A stretch of DNA of 64,000 nucleotides from contig NZ_AUBC01000017.1 of assembly GCF_000429045.1 (NCBI RefSeq), positions 80,258 to 144,257 of the forward strand, in the 5' to 3' direction. A program made the position numbers and the translations under genes. Below the pieces are notes generated by a model. The model saw only the letters and a list, made by a program, of their open reading frames with translations, had not been told where the DNA came from and did not search any database. Shown here piece by piece: positions 28,880 through 37,476 of this stretch. How positions within the stretch are numbered: the stretch's first letter is position 1; the number at the start of each line of letters is the position of its first letter. Source of the DNA: Salinarimonas rosea DSM 21201 (lineage in GTDB: Bacteria; Pseudomonadota; Alphaproteobacteria; Rhizobiales; Beijerinckiaceae).

Positions 28880-29761
28880 TCAGGCCGCCACGCGGGCGAG
28901 GCTCTTGGGCACGAAGCGCTTGGCGGCGAAGTTGATCACCGCCTTCAGCTCGGCCGCGCCGTCGCAGGGCGGGATCGAGGCGATCGCATCGGCGACGAGG
29001 CTCTCCAGCCGGTCGATCGCACCCTCGACGCCGAGCAGCGCCGGCGCGCTGGCGCGGCCGTGGGCGGCGTCCTGGCCCGTGGGCTTGCCGATCTCCTCGG
29101 CGTCGGACGCGATGTCGTGCAGGTCGTCGGCGACCTGGTAGGCCTCGCCGAGCAGCTCGCCGAGCGGACGCCAGGCCTCCGGATCGCCGCCGGCGGCGAG
29201 CGCGCCCGCGCGGGTCGCGGCGGAAAAGAGCGCGCCAGTCTTGGCGCGGTGGTAGAGCGAGAGGTCGATCGCCGGCTCGCTCTCCCAGGCCTGCCCGGCG
29301 ACGATGCCGTGGGGCATTCCGGTCGAGGCGGCGATGGTCGAGACGAGCGGCGCGAGCCGCCGCGGTGCGGCGGCGCCCGCGTGCGCCAGCACCTCGAAGG
29401 CGAGCACGATCAGCCCGTCGCCGGCGAGCACCGCCAGCGGCTCGCCGAAGGCGCAATGCACCGAGATCTTGCCGCGCCGGGTCGAGGCGTCGTCGAAGCA
29501 GGGCAGGTCGTCGTGGACGAGGGAGGCGCAGTGCATCAGCTCGATCGAGATCGCCGCCGCCTCCGAGAGCTCGCCCGCGCCGCCGCCGCAGGCGGCCGCG
29601 ACGCCGAGCGCCAGCCGCGGGCGGATCCGCGCCCCGCCGGGGAACACGGCATAGCGCATGGCCGAGGCCAAGAGCGGCGGGGCGTCCGGCCCGCCCGCAC
29701 GGGCGAGCGCGGCCTCGAGCGCTCTCTCGATCCGGGTTCCGGCGTCGATGCGGACTTCCAT
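28880..29761 (-). CDS. crtE: Geranylgeranyl diphosphate synthase
   Basis: 293 residues. First aspartate-rich motif HDDLPCFDDASTRRG (D84-D85...D90-D91) and second YQVADDLHDIASD, as in bacterial trans-prenyl synthases; FPGGARIRPRL and ELMHCASLVHDD are typical. It extends farnesyl diphosphate to C20 for carotenoids and the phytyl tail of bacteriochlorophyll. It starts the minus-strand superoperon. Divergent from crtD across 107 bases with a PpsR box. Confidence 0.94.
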   Translation of the reverse strand: MEVRIDAGTRIERALEAALARAGGPDAPPLLASAMRYAVFPGGARIRPRLALGVAAACGGGAGELSEAAAISIELMHCASLVHDDLPCFDDASTRRGKISVHCAFGEPLAVLAGDGLIVLAFEVLAHAGAAAPRRLAPLVSTIAASTGMPHGIVAGQAWESEPAIDLSLYHRAKTGALFSAATRAGALAAGGDPEAWRPLGELLGEAYQVADDLHDIASDAEEIGKPTGQDAAHGRASAPALLGVEGAIDRLESLVADAIASIPPCDGAAELKAVINFAAKRFVPKSLARVAA

Positions 29762-29815
29762 GCGGGCCTCCCGGTCGCTCGACCGGTTCTGTCAACCGGT
29801 TTTGTCTGTATAGAC

Positions 29816-29833
29816 TGTCAACTCAGACTGACA
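29816..29833. promoter_or_regulatory. PpsR/CrtJ box in the crtE-crtD divergent region
   Basis: TGTCAACTCAGACTGACA matches TGT-N12-ACA exactly. A degenerate partner, TGT-N12-TCA, overlaps at 29803-29820. The site is about 55 bases before crtE and 36 before crtD, so it could repress both directions. I could not define convincing -35/-10 boxes for either gene. Confidence 0.75.
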
Positions 29834-29868
29834 TAGCTTTCGGGCATGTCAACGGTCAGGATGCTTCG

Positions 29869-31452
29869 GTGAACTTCGGACCCGCCCCCGCGGCAGACCT
29901 CTCCAAGGACGGAACCGTCGTGATCGGCGCCGGAATCGCCGGCCTCGTCTGCGCCGTGCTGATCGCCGCGTCCGGCCGGCCGGTGACCGTGCTCGAGCGC
30001 GCGGCGACGCCGGGCGGAAAGATGCGTGAGGTGACGGTCGACGGGGTGCGGGTCGATTCGGGGCCGACCGTGCTCACCCTGCGCGGCGTCTTCGATGCGA
30101 TCTTCGAGGCGGCCGGCGCGCGGCTCGACGAGCGGGTGCGCCTGCGGCAGGCGGAGATCCTCGCCCGCCACGCCTGGGACGGCGATGCCCGGCTCGACCT
30201 CTTCGCCGACGTCGAGCGCTCGGCGGACGCGATCGGCGCCTTCGCCGGCGCGCGGGAGGCGAAGGGCTTCCGGGACTTCTGCGCGGCCTCGGCGCGCGTC
30301 TTCGCCATGCTCGACGAGCCGTTCATCCGCGCGCCCGAGCCGTCGCTGCCGAAGCTGATGGCGAGCCGCGGGATGATGGGTGCGCACGAGCTCCTGGCGA
30401 TCCGCCCCTTCACGACCCTGATGCCGGCGCTCGCCGGCTACTTCCGCGACCCGCGCCTCGCCCAGCTCTTCGGGCGCTACGCCACCTATACCGGCTCCTC
30501 GCCCTATCTCGCCCCGGCGACGCTGATGCTGATCGCCCATGTCGAGCAGGCGGGCGTCTGGCTCGTCGAGGGCGGGATGCAGCGCCTCGCCGACGCGCTG
30601 CACGCGCTGGCGGCGGAAAAGGGCGCGACCTTCCGCTTCGGCTGCGCGGCGCGCGAGATCCTCGTCGAGGGCGGGCACGTCGCGGGCGTGGTGACGGCGC
30701 AGGGCGAGCGCATCCCCGCCGCCCGGGTGGTCGCCAACGCCGACTCGGGGGCGATCGCCAACGGCATCCTCGGCCGCGAGGCCGCCCGCGCGGTGCCGTC
30801 GACGGCGCCGGCGCAGCGCTCGCTCTCGGCCATGACGCTGTCGCTCCACGCCCGCACGGCGGGCTTCCCGCTGACCCGCCACACGGTGTTCTTCTCGCGC
30901 GACTACCCGGCCGAGTTCGAGGCGATCTTCCGCCGCGGCCGGCTGCCGGACGAGCCGACCGTCTACGTCTGCGCGCAGGATCGCGACGACCATGGCGTGC
31001 GGATCGACGGCGCCGCGGACGGCGCACCCGAGCGGCTGTTCCTGATCGTCAACGCGCCGGCCACCGGCGACACCCGCCCCTTCGGCGAAGAGGAGATCGC
31101 CACATGCGAGACGGCGACCTTTCGGCATCTGAACCGCCTCGGCCTTTCGGTGGAGCGCAGCCCGGAGGGCACGCGCATCACCACGCCGAGCGACTTCGAG
31201 CGGCTGTTCCCGGGGACGGGGGGCGCGCTCTACGGGCGGGCGAGCCACGGCTGGAACGCGAGCTTCGAGCGCCCGAGCGTGCGCACGCGGCTGCCGGGGC
31301 TCTACCTGGCGGGGGGGAGCGTGCATCCGGGAGCGGGGGTGCCGATGGCGGCCCTGTCGGGCTGGACGGCCGCGCATCTGATATCCCGCGATTCCGCTTC
31401 GATCGCACGGTCCCGGACAGCGGGTATTGCTGGTGGTACGTCGACGTCCTGA
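29869..31452 (+). CDS. crtD: 1-hydroxycarotenoid 3,4-desaturase (phytoene-desaturase family)
   Basis: 527 residues from GTG 29869 (AGGA about nine bases upstream; no ATG in frame). The FAD-binding VVIGAGIAGLVCAVLIAASG (about 15-34) and GGKMREVTVDGVRVDSGPTVLT match the CrtI/CrtD family; the C-terminal GLYLAGGSVHPGAGVPMAALSGW is the second FAD contact. It introduces a 3,4 double bond into hydroxylated carotenoids on the route to spirilloxanthin or spheroidene. The last 16 residues are encoded in DNA that in another frame encodes the conserved N-terminus of CrtC. Confidence 0.92.
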   Translation: MNFGPAPAADLSKDGTVVIGAGIAGLVCAVLIAASGRPVTVLERAATPGGKMREVTVDGVRVDSGPTVLTLRGVFDAIFEAAGARLDERVRLRQAEILARHAWDGDARLDLFADVERSADAIGAFAGAREAKGFRDFCAASARVFAMLDEPFIRAPEPSLPKLMASRGMMGAHELLAIRPFTTLMPALAGYFRDPRLAQLFGRYATYTGSSPYLAPATLMLIAHVEQAGVWLVEGGMQRLADALHALAAEKGATFRFGCAAREILVEGGHVAGVVTAQGERIPAARVVANADSGAIANGILGREAARAVPSTAPAQRSLSAMTLSLHARTAGFPLTRHTVFFSRDYPAEFEAIFRRGRLPDEPTVYVCAQDRDDHGVRIDGAADGAPERLFLIVNAPATGDTRPFGEEEIATCETATFRHLNRLGLSVERSPEGTRITTPSDFERLFPGTGGALYGRASHGWNASFERPSVRTRLPGLYLAGGSVHPGAGVPMAALSGWTAAHLISRDSASIARSRTAGIAGGTSTS

Positions 31453-32339
31453 GCGACGACAGAACCCTAGGGCTCACGATCATCGCCTTCATCGGCAACG
31501 TGTTCTCGCCCTACTATGCCTGGGCGCGGCGCAAGAGCGCGCAGGGAGGCCGGCCGGCGGATCCGCACGATTTCCCGGCGATGAACGTCGTGCTCTACGG
31601 CCACGGGCACAAGCGCTGGGCGCTCACCGAGCGCCGCCGCGAGGCACTTTCGCGGGACACGACCTCGCTCGCGATCGGCCCCTCGCAGATGCGCTGGGAG
31701 GACGGCGCGCTGATCGTCGACTTCGACGAGCGCACGATGCCGGTGCCCGGGCGGCTGAAGGGCCGCGTGCGGCTCTCCCCGTCGGGAATCACGCCGCAGC
31801 GCTTCGGGCTCGACGCGGGCGCGCGGCACATGTGGTGGCCGATCGCGCCGGCCTCGCGGGCGGAGGTGACGCTGGAGCATCCCGGCGTAAGCTTCTCGGG
31901 CGACGCGTATTTCGACATGAACTACGGCGCCCGGCCGCTCGAGGCGGACTTCGACTGGTGGAACTGGTCGCGCGCGCCCACGTCCCGCGGCGCCTGCGTG
32001 CTCTACGACGTGATCCGGCTGGACGGCTCGCGCCAGGTGCTGGCGCTCGACATCGGCCGCGACGGCAGCGTGCGCGACCTCGAGGAGCTGCCGGTCGCGC
32101 CCCTGCCGCCGGGCACCATCTGGCGCATGCCCCGCGAGACCCGCGCAGAGGCGGGCGGCGCCCCGCCCCGGGTGCTGACGACCTTCGAGGACACGCCGTT
32201 CTACACCCGCTCGGAAATCGCGACGCGGCTCCTGGGCGAGGACGTGCGGGCGATGCACGAGAGCCTGTCGATGCCGCGGTTCACCAGGGGTTGGGTGCAG
32301 GCGCTGCTGCCGTTCCGGATGCCGCGAAAGATCTGGTGA
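31362..32339 (+). CDS. crtC: Carotenoid 1,2-hydratase (hydroxyneurosporene synthase); start uncertain
   Basis: Family homology is clear from FDRTVPDSGYCWWYVDVLSDD (encoded from about 31400) through GLTIIAFIGNVFSPYYAWARR and MNVVLYGHGHKRWALTERRR to the C-terminus. CrtC adds water across the terminal double bond of acyclic carotenoids. No ATG, GTG or TTG lies in frame between 31104 and 31500: the ATG at 31104 would overlap crtD by about 350 bases and add nonsense sequence, and the GTG at 31500 would remove conserved residues. The CTG at 31362 is a provisional start only. Translational coupling to crtD or a non-standard start is likely. Confidence 0.8.
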   Translation: MDGRASDIPRFRFDRTVPDSGYCWWYVDVLSDDRTLGLTIIAFIGNVFSPYYAWARRKSAQGGRPADPHDFPAMNVVLYGHGHKRWALTERRREALSRDTTSLAIGPSQMRWEDGALIVDFDERTMPVPGRLKGRVRLSPSGITPQRFGLDAGARHMWWPIAPASRAEVTLEHPGVSFSGDAYFDMNYGARPLEADFDWWNWSRAPTSRGACVLYDVIRLDGSRQVLALDIGRDGSVRDLEELPVAPLPPGTIWRMPRETRAEAGGAPPRVLTTFEDTPFYTRSEIATRLLGEDVRAMHESLSMPRFTRGWVQALLPFRMPRKIW

Positions 32340-32349
32340 TCGCCACGCT

Positions 32350-32583
32350 CTACCGCGGCGGTCCGGCCGGGTCGTTCGGGCGGCTGGCGGGACCGGGGTC
32401 GCGCCTGGTGTTCTCCGCCTTGCGGGCGAGCGCGGAGCGGTCGGGGTCGCCCGAGAAGGCGTTCGAGGCCGCGCGGCGGTTCGACTTGCGGCGCAGGAAG
32501 AACGCGAACAGGCCGATCGCGAGGACGAGCACGAGGCCGATCGTCATCACGTTCTGCGCTGCGAGAAAGTTCGCCCAATCCAT
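32350..32583 (-). CDS. Small single-pass membrane protein beside crtC
   Basis: 77 residues: MDWANFLAAQNV, one hydrophobic helix (MTIGLVLVLAIGLFAFFL, about 13-30), then a strongly basic, proline-rich cytoplasmic tail. GGAGGAGAG sits just before the ATG, so it is probably real. It converges with crtC with ten bases between stops. I do not recognise the family. The position at the edge of the photosynthesis cluster hints at a role in pigment-complex assembly, but nothing in the sequence proves it. Confidence 0.6.
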   Translation of the reverse strand: MDWANFLAAQNVMTIGLVLVLAIGLFAFFLRRKSNRRAASNAFSGDPDRSALARKAENTRRDPGPASRPNDPAGPPR

Positions 32584-33046
32584 CGGAAGCTCTCCTCCGG
32601 TCGTCTATGGGAGTCTCGGGTGCGGACGTCGTCGAGCGACAACGACGACGCGGCCGTCCCGATCCCCGGCCGCGTCCGAATGGCGCGGAGGCCGCCGGAG
32701 GCGAGGCGGCCGGACCTTCCGGAACGCAGCGGCGTTCTCCCGGCGGGGAGGCGGATCTCGACACGCCGGGCACCCGGACTCGCCTCCTCCCGGGCGTGTG
32801 AACTAAACTGTCATACGAATCGGGCACCTTGCTTTTCGGAGCGGGTCCCTCGAACCGACGAGGATCGTGTGAAGCGTCGCGCAGACCTTCCCTTTCGCGA
32901 TCACGGCACAAGCCGAGACCCGTCGGCGCGCCCCCTCGTCACCGCCCGCTCCTGCCCGCACCACTCCCCTCCTCGCGAGACGTTCCGGACGCTCCGACGC
33001 GGCGCCCGGGGCGGTGGTCCCGCGTCGCCGCCAAGGAGACAGGCCG
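32584..33046. other. 463-base intergenic region between small membrane protein and phoH
   Basis: No gene found. It contains a short AT-richer stretch at 32800-32840, with TGTGAACTAAACTGTCA at 32799-32815 resembling a degenerate PpsR box, and an imperfect inverted repeat ACACGCCGGG/CCCGGGCGTGT around 32760-32802. It must hold promoters for both flanking, divergent genes. Confidence 0.4.
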
Positions 33047-33808
33047 TTGAGCAAGCGTTACGACAAGCAGAAGCGCCGCACCCGTCGCTCCTTCGAATCC
33101 GGTGAGATCGTCGAGCTCCACGGAGGTCTCGCCAGCGGAAAGTTCGAGCACGAGCGGGCGCTCGCTCCGATCAAGCCCCTCAACGCGACGCAGGCCGCCT
33201 ACCTCGCGGCCCTGAAGGCCAACCCGCAGACGATCGTCCTCGGGCCCGCCGGCACCGGCAAGACCTGGATCGCCGCCGCCCATGCCGCCGATCTCTACCG
33301 CCAGAGGCGGATCGGCCGCATCGTCCTCACCCGCCCCAACGTCCCCGCCGGCCGCTCGCTCGGCTTCTTCCCGGGCTCGCTCGAGGAGAAGTTCGCGCCC
33401 TGGGCCGCGCCGGTCGTCGAGACGATCCGCGAGCGGATCGGGCGCGGGGCCTTCGACATCGCGGTGAAGAACGGCGAGATCGAGATGGTGCCCTTCGAGG
33501 TGATGCGCGGGCGCTCCTGGTCGGACACGTTCGTGCTGCTCGACGAGGCGCAGAACGCGACGCTCCAGGAGATGAAGACCTTCCTCACGCGGCTCGGCGA
33601 GGATTGCACCGCGGTGATCAACGGCGACGTCTCGCAATGCGACCTGAGGGAGACGTCCGGCCTCGCCCAGGTCATCGCCATGATCCGCGCCCAGGCGCTT
33701 CCGGTGCCGATCGTCGAGTTCGGCGCCGGCGACATCGTCCGCTCGGGCGTGTGCGCCATGTGGGTGCGGGCCTTCTCGGCGCTGGAGGGAGCCCACGCGG
33801 CGGTGTGA
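33047..33808 (+). CDS. PhoH-family ATPase
   Basis: 253 residues from TTG 33047 (MSKRYDKQKRRTRR), chosen because AAGGAGA precedes it. Walker A is GPAGTGKT (66-73), Walker B VLLDEAQN, with the PhoH pattern RPNVPAGRSLGFFPGSLEEKFAPW between them and GDVSQCDLRETSGLAQV after. It lacks the PIN domain of PhoH2 and the KH-type N-terminus of long forms. PhoH proteins are NTPases tied to RNA metabolism and ribosome maturation. The exact partner is unknown. Confidence 0.88.
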   Translation: MSKRYDKQKRRTRRSFESGEIVELHGGLASGKFEHERALAPIKPLNATQAAYLAALKANPQTIVLGPAGTGKTWIAAAHAADLYRQRRIGRIVLTRPNVPAGRSLGFFPGSLEEKFAPWAAPVVETIRERIGRGAFDIAVKNGEIEMVPFEVMRGRSWSDTFVLLDEAQNATLQEMKTFLTRLGEDCTAVINGDVSQCDLRETSGLAQVIAMIRAQALPVPIVEFGAGDIVRSGVCAMWVRAFSALEGAHAAV

Positions 33809-33909
33809 CGGGGGCGCGCGCCGGCAGCGGGCGCGCGTCCACCCTTCCTTCAGGGCTCGGGCGTCAGGATGGCGTGCATGCCGGACCGTGCCCCCGGAAG
33901 GACGAACCC

Positions 33910-34413
33910 ATGACTTTGCCCCACCGCAGCGCGATCGTCGCGGGCGCCGCCTGGGCGGCCACCTTCGGCCTCGCGCTCGCGCTCGCTCCAAGGCTCGCAG
34001 CCGATCTCGCGGCGCCCTCGCCGCGTCTCCTTCTGCTTGCGGGCGCGGGTGCGCTGTTCATCGGCCTCGTCGCCTGCTTCCAGCGCGAGATGGGGCTCGC
34101 CCTGCGCGCGTCCAGCTTCGGCGATCCGCGCCGGCTCGTGACGAGCGGGAGCTTCGCGGTGAGCCGCAACCCGATCTACCTCGCCTTCGTGATCCCGCTC
34201 GCGAGCTTCGCGCTCTGGTCGCCCCTCGCCGCGGTGCTCGGCGTCGGGCTCTACCTCGCGGCGATGACGCTCCTCGTGGTGCGGCCCGAGGAACGCGCGC
34301 TGGCGGACGCCTTCGGGGCCGAGTTCGCGGAGTGGGCGCGGCGCACGCCGCGCTGGATCGGCCCGCCGCGCCGCCCGAGGGGGGACGTCGGGCGCGACAT
34401 CGCGGGCGCGTGA
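33910..34413 (+). CDS. Isoprenylcysteine carboxyl methyltransferase-like membrane methyltransferase
   Basis: 167 residues, about four membrane helices. The C-terminal SFAVSRNPIYLAFVIPLASFAL and VVRPEERALADAFGAEFAEWARRTPRW carry the RNPxY and EE...F...Y/W-type SAM-binding signature of the ICMT/PEMT group. Bacterial members methylate unknown lipids or small molecules. GGAAGGA precedes ATG 33910. Downstream of phoH by about 100 bases, same strand; a functional link is not apparent. Confidence 0.8.
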   Translation: MTLPHRSAIVAGAAWAATFGLALALAPRLAADLAAPSPRLLLLAGAGALFIGLVACFQREMGLALRASSFGDPRRLVTSGSFAVSRNPIYLAFVIPLASFALWSPLAAVLGVGLYLAAMTLLVVRPEERALADAFGAEFAEWARRTPRWIGPPRRPRGDVGRDIAGA

Positions 34414-34480
34414 CGGGCGCTTGACAGCCGCGGACCCGCGGCGGGAGCATGACGCACGCCTCGATGAGGGAGACGCGTCG

Positions 34481-34780
34481 ATGACCCGCCTCGCCCGCCA
34501 CGCCGCACGCCTCGCGCGCGCCTGCGCCCTGAGCGTCGTCCTCGGCACGCTCGCGAACTCCGCGGTGGCGCAGGAGGGAGCCGCAACGCGGCCCACCGCC
34601 CCGGTGACGGCCCCCGGGGCACAGCCGCTGCTCGGCCCGCACGCCTGCATGTGCCGCGCCTTCGGGCGCGCCTTCGAGCCCGGCGAGCGGGTCTGCCTCT
34701 CCGGACGGCTCGCGGAATGCACGATCGCCATCAACGTGATGAACTGGCGGCGCACCGGCGAGGCCTGCCCGGCCACGTGA
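34481..34780 (+). CDS. Small secreted cysteine-containing protein
   Basis: 99 residues. A signal peptide (basic start, hydrophobic ACALSVVLGTL, cleavage near AVAQ at 31) is followed by a proline/threonine-rich segment and a compact end with cysteines in HACMCRAF, ERVCLSG, ECTIAIN and EACPAT, probably forming disulfides in the periplasm. I do not recognise a named family. ATG 34481 has GAGGGAGA before it. Confidence 0.65.
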   Translation: MTRLARHAARLARACALSVVLGTLANSAVAQEGAATRPTAPVTAPGAQPLLGPHACMCRAFGRAFEPGERVCLSGRLAECTIAINVMNWRRTGEACPAT

Positions 34781-34799
34781 GCGGGACACGCGACCCGGC

Positions 34800-35957
34800 T
34801 CAGCGCGCGAGCTGGCGCTCGGCCTCGGCGAGGAGCTCCTGCAGGTCCGGCAGCATCCGCCGCGCCGCCTGGGCGCCGAGATCGATGACCTCGGCCGCGC
34901 GGTGGAACTCGAACAGGCCGACCGCGCCGAGCTTCGGCGAGACCATCAGGTCCGGCGGGTCCCCCGCGAGCCGGGAGCGCGAGATGCGGTCCTGCGTGAT
35001 GTTGAAGGCGTCGATCATCACGCTCGCCACGCCGGGACCGATGCGCGGGCGTGCCGGGCGGTTGCGCACGCGATCGGCGGCGCCGCGGACGGGGCCGAAC
35101 AGGCCCCAGCGCCGCGGCTCCTCGATCACGGCCTCGACCATCTCGTCCTCCTCCTCGTCCTCCGGATGCGGCTCGAGCGACTGGATCGTCGTCCCGCGCA
35201 GCTTGAGATCGCCGTTGAGATTGACGCAGACGACGAGATCCGCACCGAGCGCGCGGGCGGTCGTCACCGGGACGGGGTTGATCAGCGCGCCGTCCATCAA
35301 GAGGCGCCCGCCGATGCGCACCGGGTCGATGATGCCGGGCAGCGCGTAGGACGCGTTCACCGCCTGGACGAGAGGGCCCTTGGTCAGCCAGACCTCGTGG
35401 CCGGTGCCGAGCTCCGTGGCGATCGCCGCGAAGCTGCGCGACAGGTCCTCGATGCGCAGCCCGCCGAGGTCCACCTCGAGCAGCCGCTTCAGTCGATGGC
35501 CGGCGATCAGGCCCGATGCGCCGATGTGGAAGTCGAGGAGGCCGAGCACCCGGCGCTTGGTCAGGCCGCGCGCGAAACCCTCGAGATCGTCGAGCTTGCC
35601 CGCCGCGTAGCAGCCGCCGACGACGGCGCCGATGGAAGAGCCGGCGATCACGTCCGGCTCGATGCCGGCCTCGGAGAGCACCCGCAGGACTCCGATGTGA
35701 GACCACCCCCGCGCGGCTCCACCGCCGAGCGCGATGCCGATCTTGAGGCGGCTGCGCGAGCGCGGCGGCTTCCTGGCGAGCGTGGTCGCGGTCGCCGCCT
35801 CCGGCGCGGTCGCCTCGGCGGCGGACGTCACGGGCTCGGCCAGAACAGGGCCCGGCGCGGTCTCAGCGATGCTCGCGCCCATCGAGCTCGTCCCTCCGAA
35901 GGCTCTCCGCGCCAGGTCTCCCAGCAGCATGCCGCACTCCTCACCACCGTCACGCAT
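34800..35957 (-). CDS. Patatin-like phospholipase family protein (RssA-like)
   Basis: 385 residues from ATG 35957 (GGGGGAG in front). A 70-residue alanine-rich N-terminal region precedes the patatin domain: oxyanion GIALGGGAARGWSHIGVLRVL (about 74-94), nucleophile serine 108 in GSSIG, and the dyad aspartate in LLMDGALINPVPV. These dyad serine hydrolases act on lipids or acyl substrates. An acidic stretch EDEEEDEMVEAVIEEP interrupts the C-terminal half. The in vivo substrate is unknown. Confidence 0.87.
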   Translation of the reverse strand: MRDGGEECGMLLGDLARRAFGGTSSMGASIAETAPGPVLAEPVTSAAEATAPEAATATTLARKPPRSRSRLKIGIALGGGAARGWSHIGVLRVLSEAGIEPDVIAGSSIGAVVGGCYAAGKLDDLEGFARGLTKRRVLGLLDFHIGASGLIAGHRLKRLLEVDLGGLRIEDLSRSFAAIATELGTGHEVWLTKGPLVQAVNASYALPGIIDPVRIGGRLLMDGALINPVPVTTARALGADLVVCVNLNGDLKLRGTTIQSLEPHPEDEEEDEMVEAVIEEPRRWGLFGPVRGAADRVRNRPARPRIGPGVASVMIDAFNITQDRISRSRLAGDPPDLMVSPKLGAVGLFEFHRAAEVIDLGAQAARRMLPDLQELLAEAERQLAR

Positions 35958-36039
35958 CGTCTCCCCCGATCGATGAAGGAGGCTTGAACAACGCGTGACC
36001 ATTGTGGATCGATGCGGGAGATCGCGAAAAAAGCGTAGC

Positions 36040-36474
36040 TTAGGCCGCTCCGTTCTCGTCCCCCGCCGGGACAGGAACGAGCCGCGGCCCGCCCTCGCCG
36101 GGGACGACGCGCCGATAGAAGCACGCCCGCCGGCCGGTGTGGCAGCAGCCGCCGTCGCCGCCGACGCGCACGCGCAGCAGGAGCGCGTCCTGGTCGCAAT
36201 CGACCCGCATCTCCACGAGCGTCTGCACCTGGCCGGACGTCGCACCCTTGTGCCAGAGCGCCCCGCGCGAGCGCGACCAGTACCAGGCCTCGCCGGTCTC
36301 CAGCGTCTTCGCCAGGGCCTCGTCGTTCATGTGGGCGAGCATCAGGATCTCGCCCGTGTCGGCGTCGACGGCGATGGCCGTGACGAGCCCGTCGGCCCCG
36401 AAACGCGGGGCGAGGGTCTCGCCCTCCTCGAGGGCGTGCTTGTCTCGGGCGGCGGGGAAGGTCGCGTGCGTCAT
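36040..36474 (-). CDS. hisI: Phosphoribosyl-AMP cyclohydrolase
   Basis: 144 residues, the single-domain form (no HisE fusion). [34 protein letters not shown] and the metal-binding [12 protein letters not shown] followed by [14 protein letters not shown] are diagnostic; cysteines bind zinc and the aspartates magnesium. It opens the adenine ring of PR-AMP, step three of histidine synthesis. It lies 187 bases downstream of folE on the same strand; hisS nearby is a separate gene. Confidence 0.95.
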   Translation of the reverse strand: MTHATFPAARDKHALEEGETLAPRFGADGLVTAIAVDADTGEILMLAHMNDEALAKTLETGEAWYWSRSRGALWHKGATSGQVQTLVEMRVDCDQDALLLRVRVGGDGGCCHTGRRACFYRRVVPGEGGPRLVPVPAGDENGAA

Positions 36475-36661
36475 CGGGCTCGTCCGGTGAGAGAACGGCC
36501 GGCGGAGGCCGGGCGCACAGGTGGCTCGCGCACGGCGGGCGCGTCAAGGCCGGTCAGACGCTCCGTCCCTGCAGGGGAGCGCCCTCGGCGGCCCTCGGCG
36601 CACACCCTTCGCATCCGGGGCGGGGCGCGTGCCCCGCCCGGTCACGCCCGCGCCGGCTCGC

Positions 36662-37300
36662 TCACTTCCCCAGCCGCACCTGCGTGAAGAACCGGGCCTG
36701 CTCGGCGGGCTCCTCGCGGAACACGCCGGTGAAGACGGTCGTCACCGTCGAGGCGCCGGCCTTGCGCACGCCGCGCATGGACATGCACATGTGCTCGGCC
36801 TCGATCAGGATGGCGATGCCGCGCGGGCGCAGCGCGTCCTCGATGGCGTCGGCGATCTGCTGGGTCATCGTCTCCTGCGTCTGCAGGCGCTTGGCGAAGA
36901 CGTCGACCACGCGGGCGAGCTTGGAGAGCCCCACCACCCCCTTCGTCGGGAAGTAGGCGATGTGGGCCGAGCCGTGGAACGGCACCATGTGGTGCTCGCA
37001 ATGCGAATGGAACGGGATGTCCCGCACCAGCACCATGTCGCCGTAGCCCTCGACGTCCTCGAAGACCTTGGCGAGCACCGCGCCCGCATCCTCCTCGTAG
37101 CCGCCGAAGAGCTCGCGATAGGCCTTGGCGACGCGCTTGGGCGTCTCCTTGAGCCCCTCCCGGTCCGGGTCGTCGCCGGCATAGGCGATCAGCGTGCGCA
37201 CCGCCGCTTCCGCCTCCTCGCGGCTGGGCTTGATGATCGTCTTCTCGCCGGCGTCGTGCGCATCCACACGCGCGGACAAGGTCTTAACCACGGCATCCAT
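36662..37300 (-). CDS. folE: GTP cyclohydrolase I
   Basis: 212 residues. Zinc site in [13 protein letters not shown] and the later cysteine in [30 protein letters not shown] and [24 protein letters not shown] are typical. It makes dihydroneopterin triphosphate for folate. ATG 37300 has GGGAGGCG before it. Divergent from an IscU-like gene across 176 bases; this folE/IscU-like neighbourhood recurs in Rhizobiales. Confidence 0.95.
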   Translation of the reverse strand: MDAVVKTLSARVDAHDAGEKTIIKPSREEAEAAVRTLIAYAGDDPDREGLKETPKRVAKAYRELFGGYEEDAGAVLAKVFEDVEGYGDMVLVRDIPFHSHCEHHMVPFHGSAHIAYFPTKGVVGLSKLARVVDVFAKRLQTQETMTQQIADAIEDALRPRGIAILIEAEHMCMSMRGVRKAGASTVTTVFTGVFREEPAEQARFFTQVRLGK

Positions 37301-37476
37301 TGTGGCGCCTCCCGCTCTGTTCATGCCCACGCTTACGCGCCGGCTCCCGCCTCGGATGGCGCTTCGCGGCACATGGCCGCAGCGAAGGACGCGTGGGCCC
37401 TGCCCGATCCCTCGCGCTCCGAGGTTCTCCGACCTATATTGGGCCTCGACGCGGAAATGACGAGCCGGACGTTGCC

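Noticed and set aside
29803..29820. Second full PpsR box next to the crtE-crtD one
   Set aside because: Ends in TCA instead of ACA and overlaps the exact site; kept only as a degenerate half.
31104..31361. ATG at 31104 as the crtC start
   Set aside because: It would overlap crtD by about 350 bases, and the added residues are a low-complexity reading of crtD in another frame with no CrtC similarity.
32799..32815. Possible PpsR box TGTGAACTAAACTGTCA
   Set aside because: It does not match TGT-N12-ACA; spacing and the final triplet are wrong.
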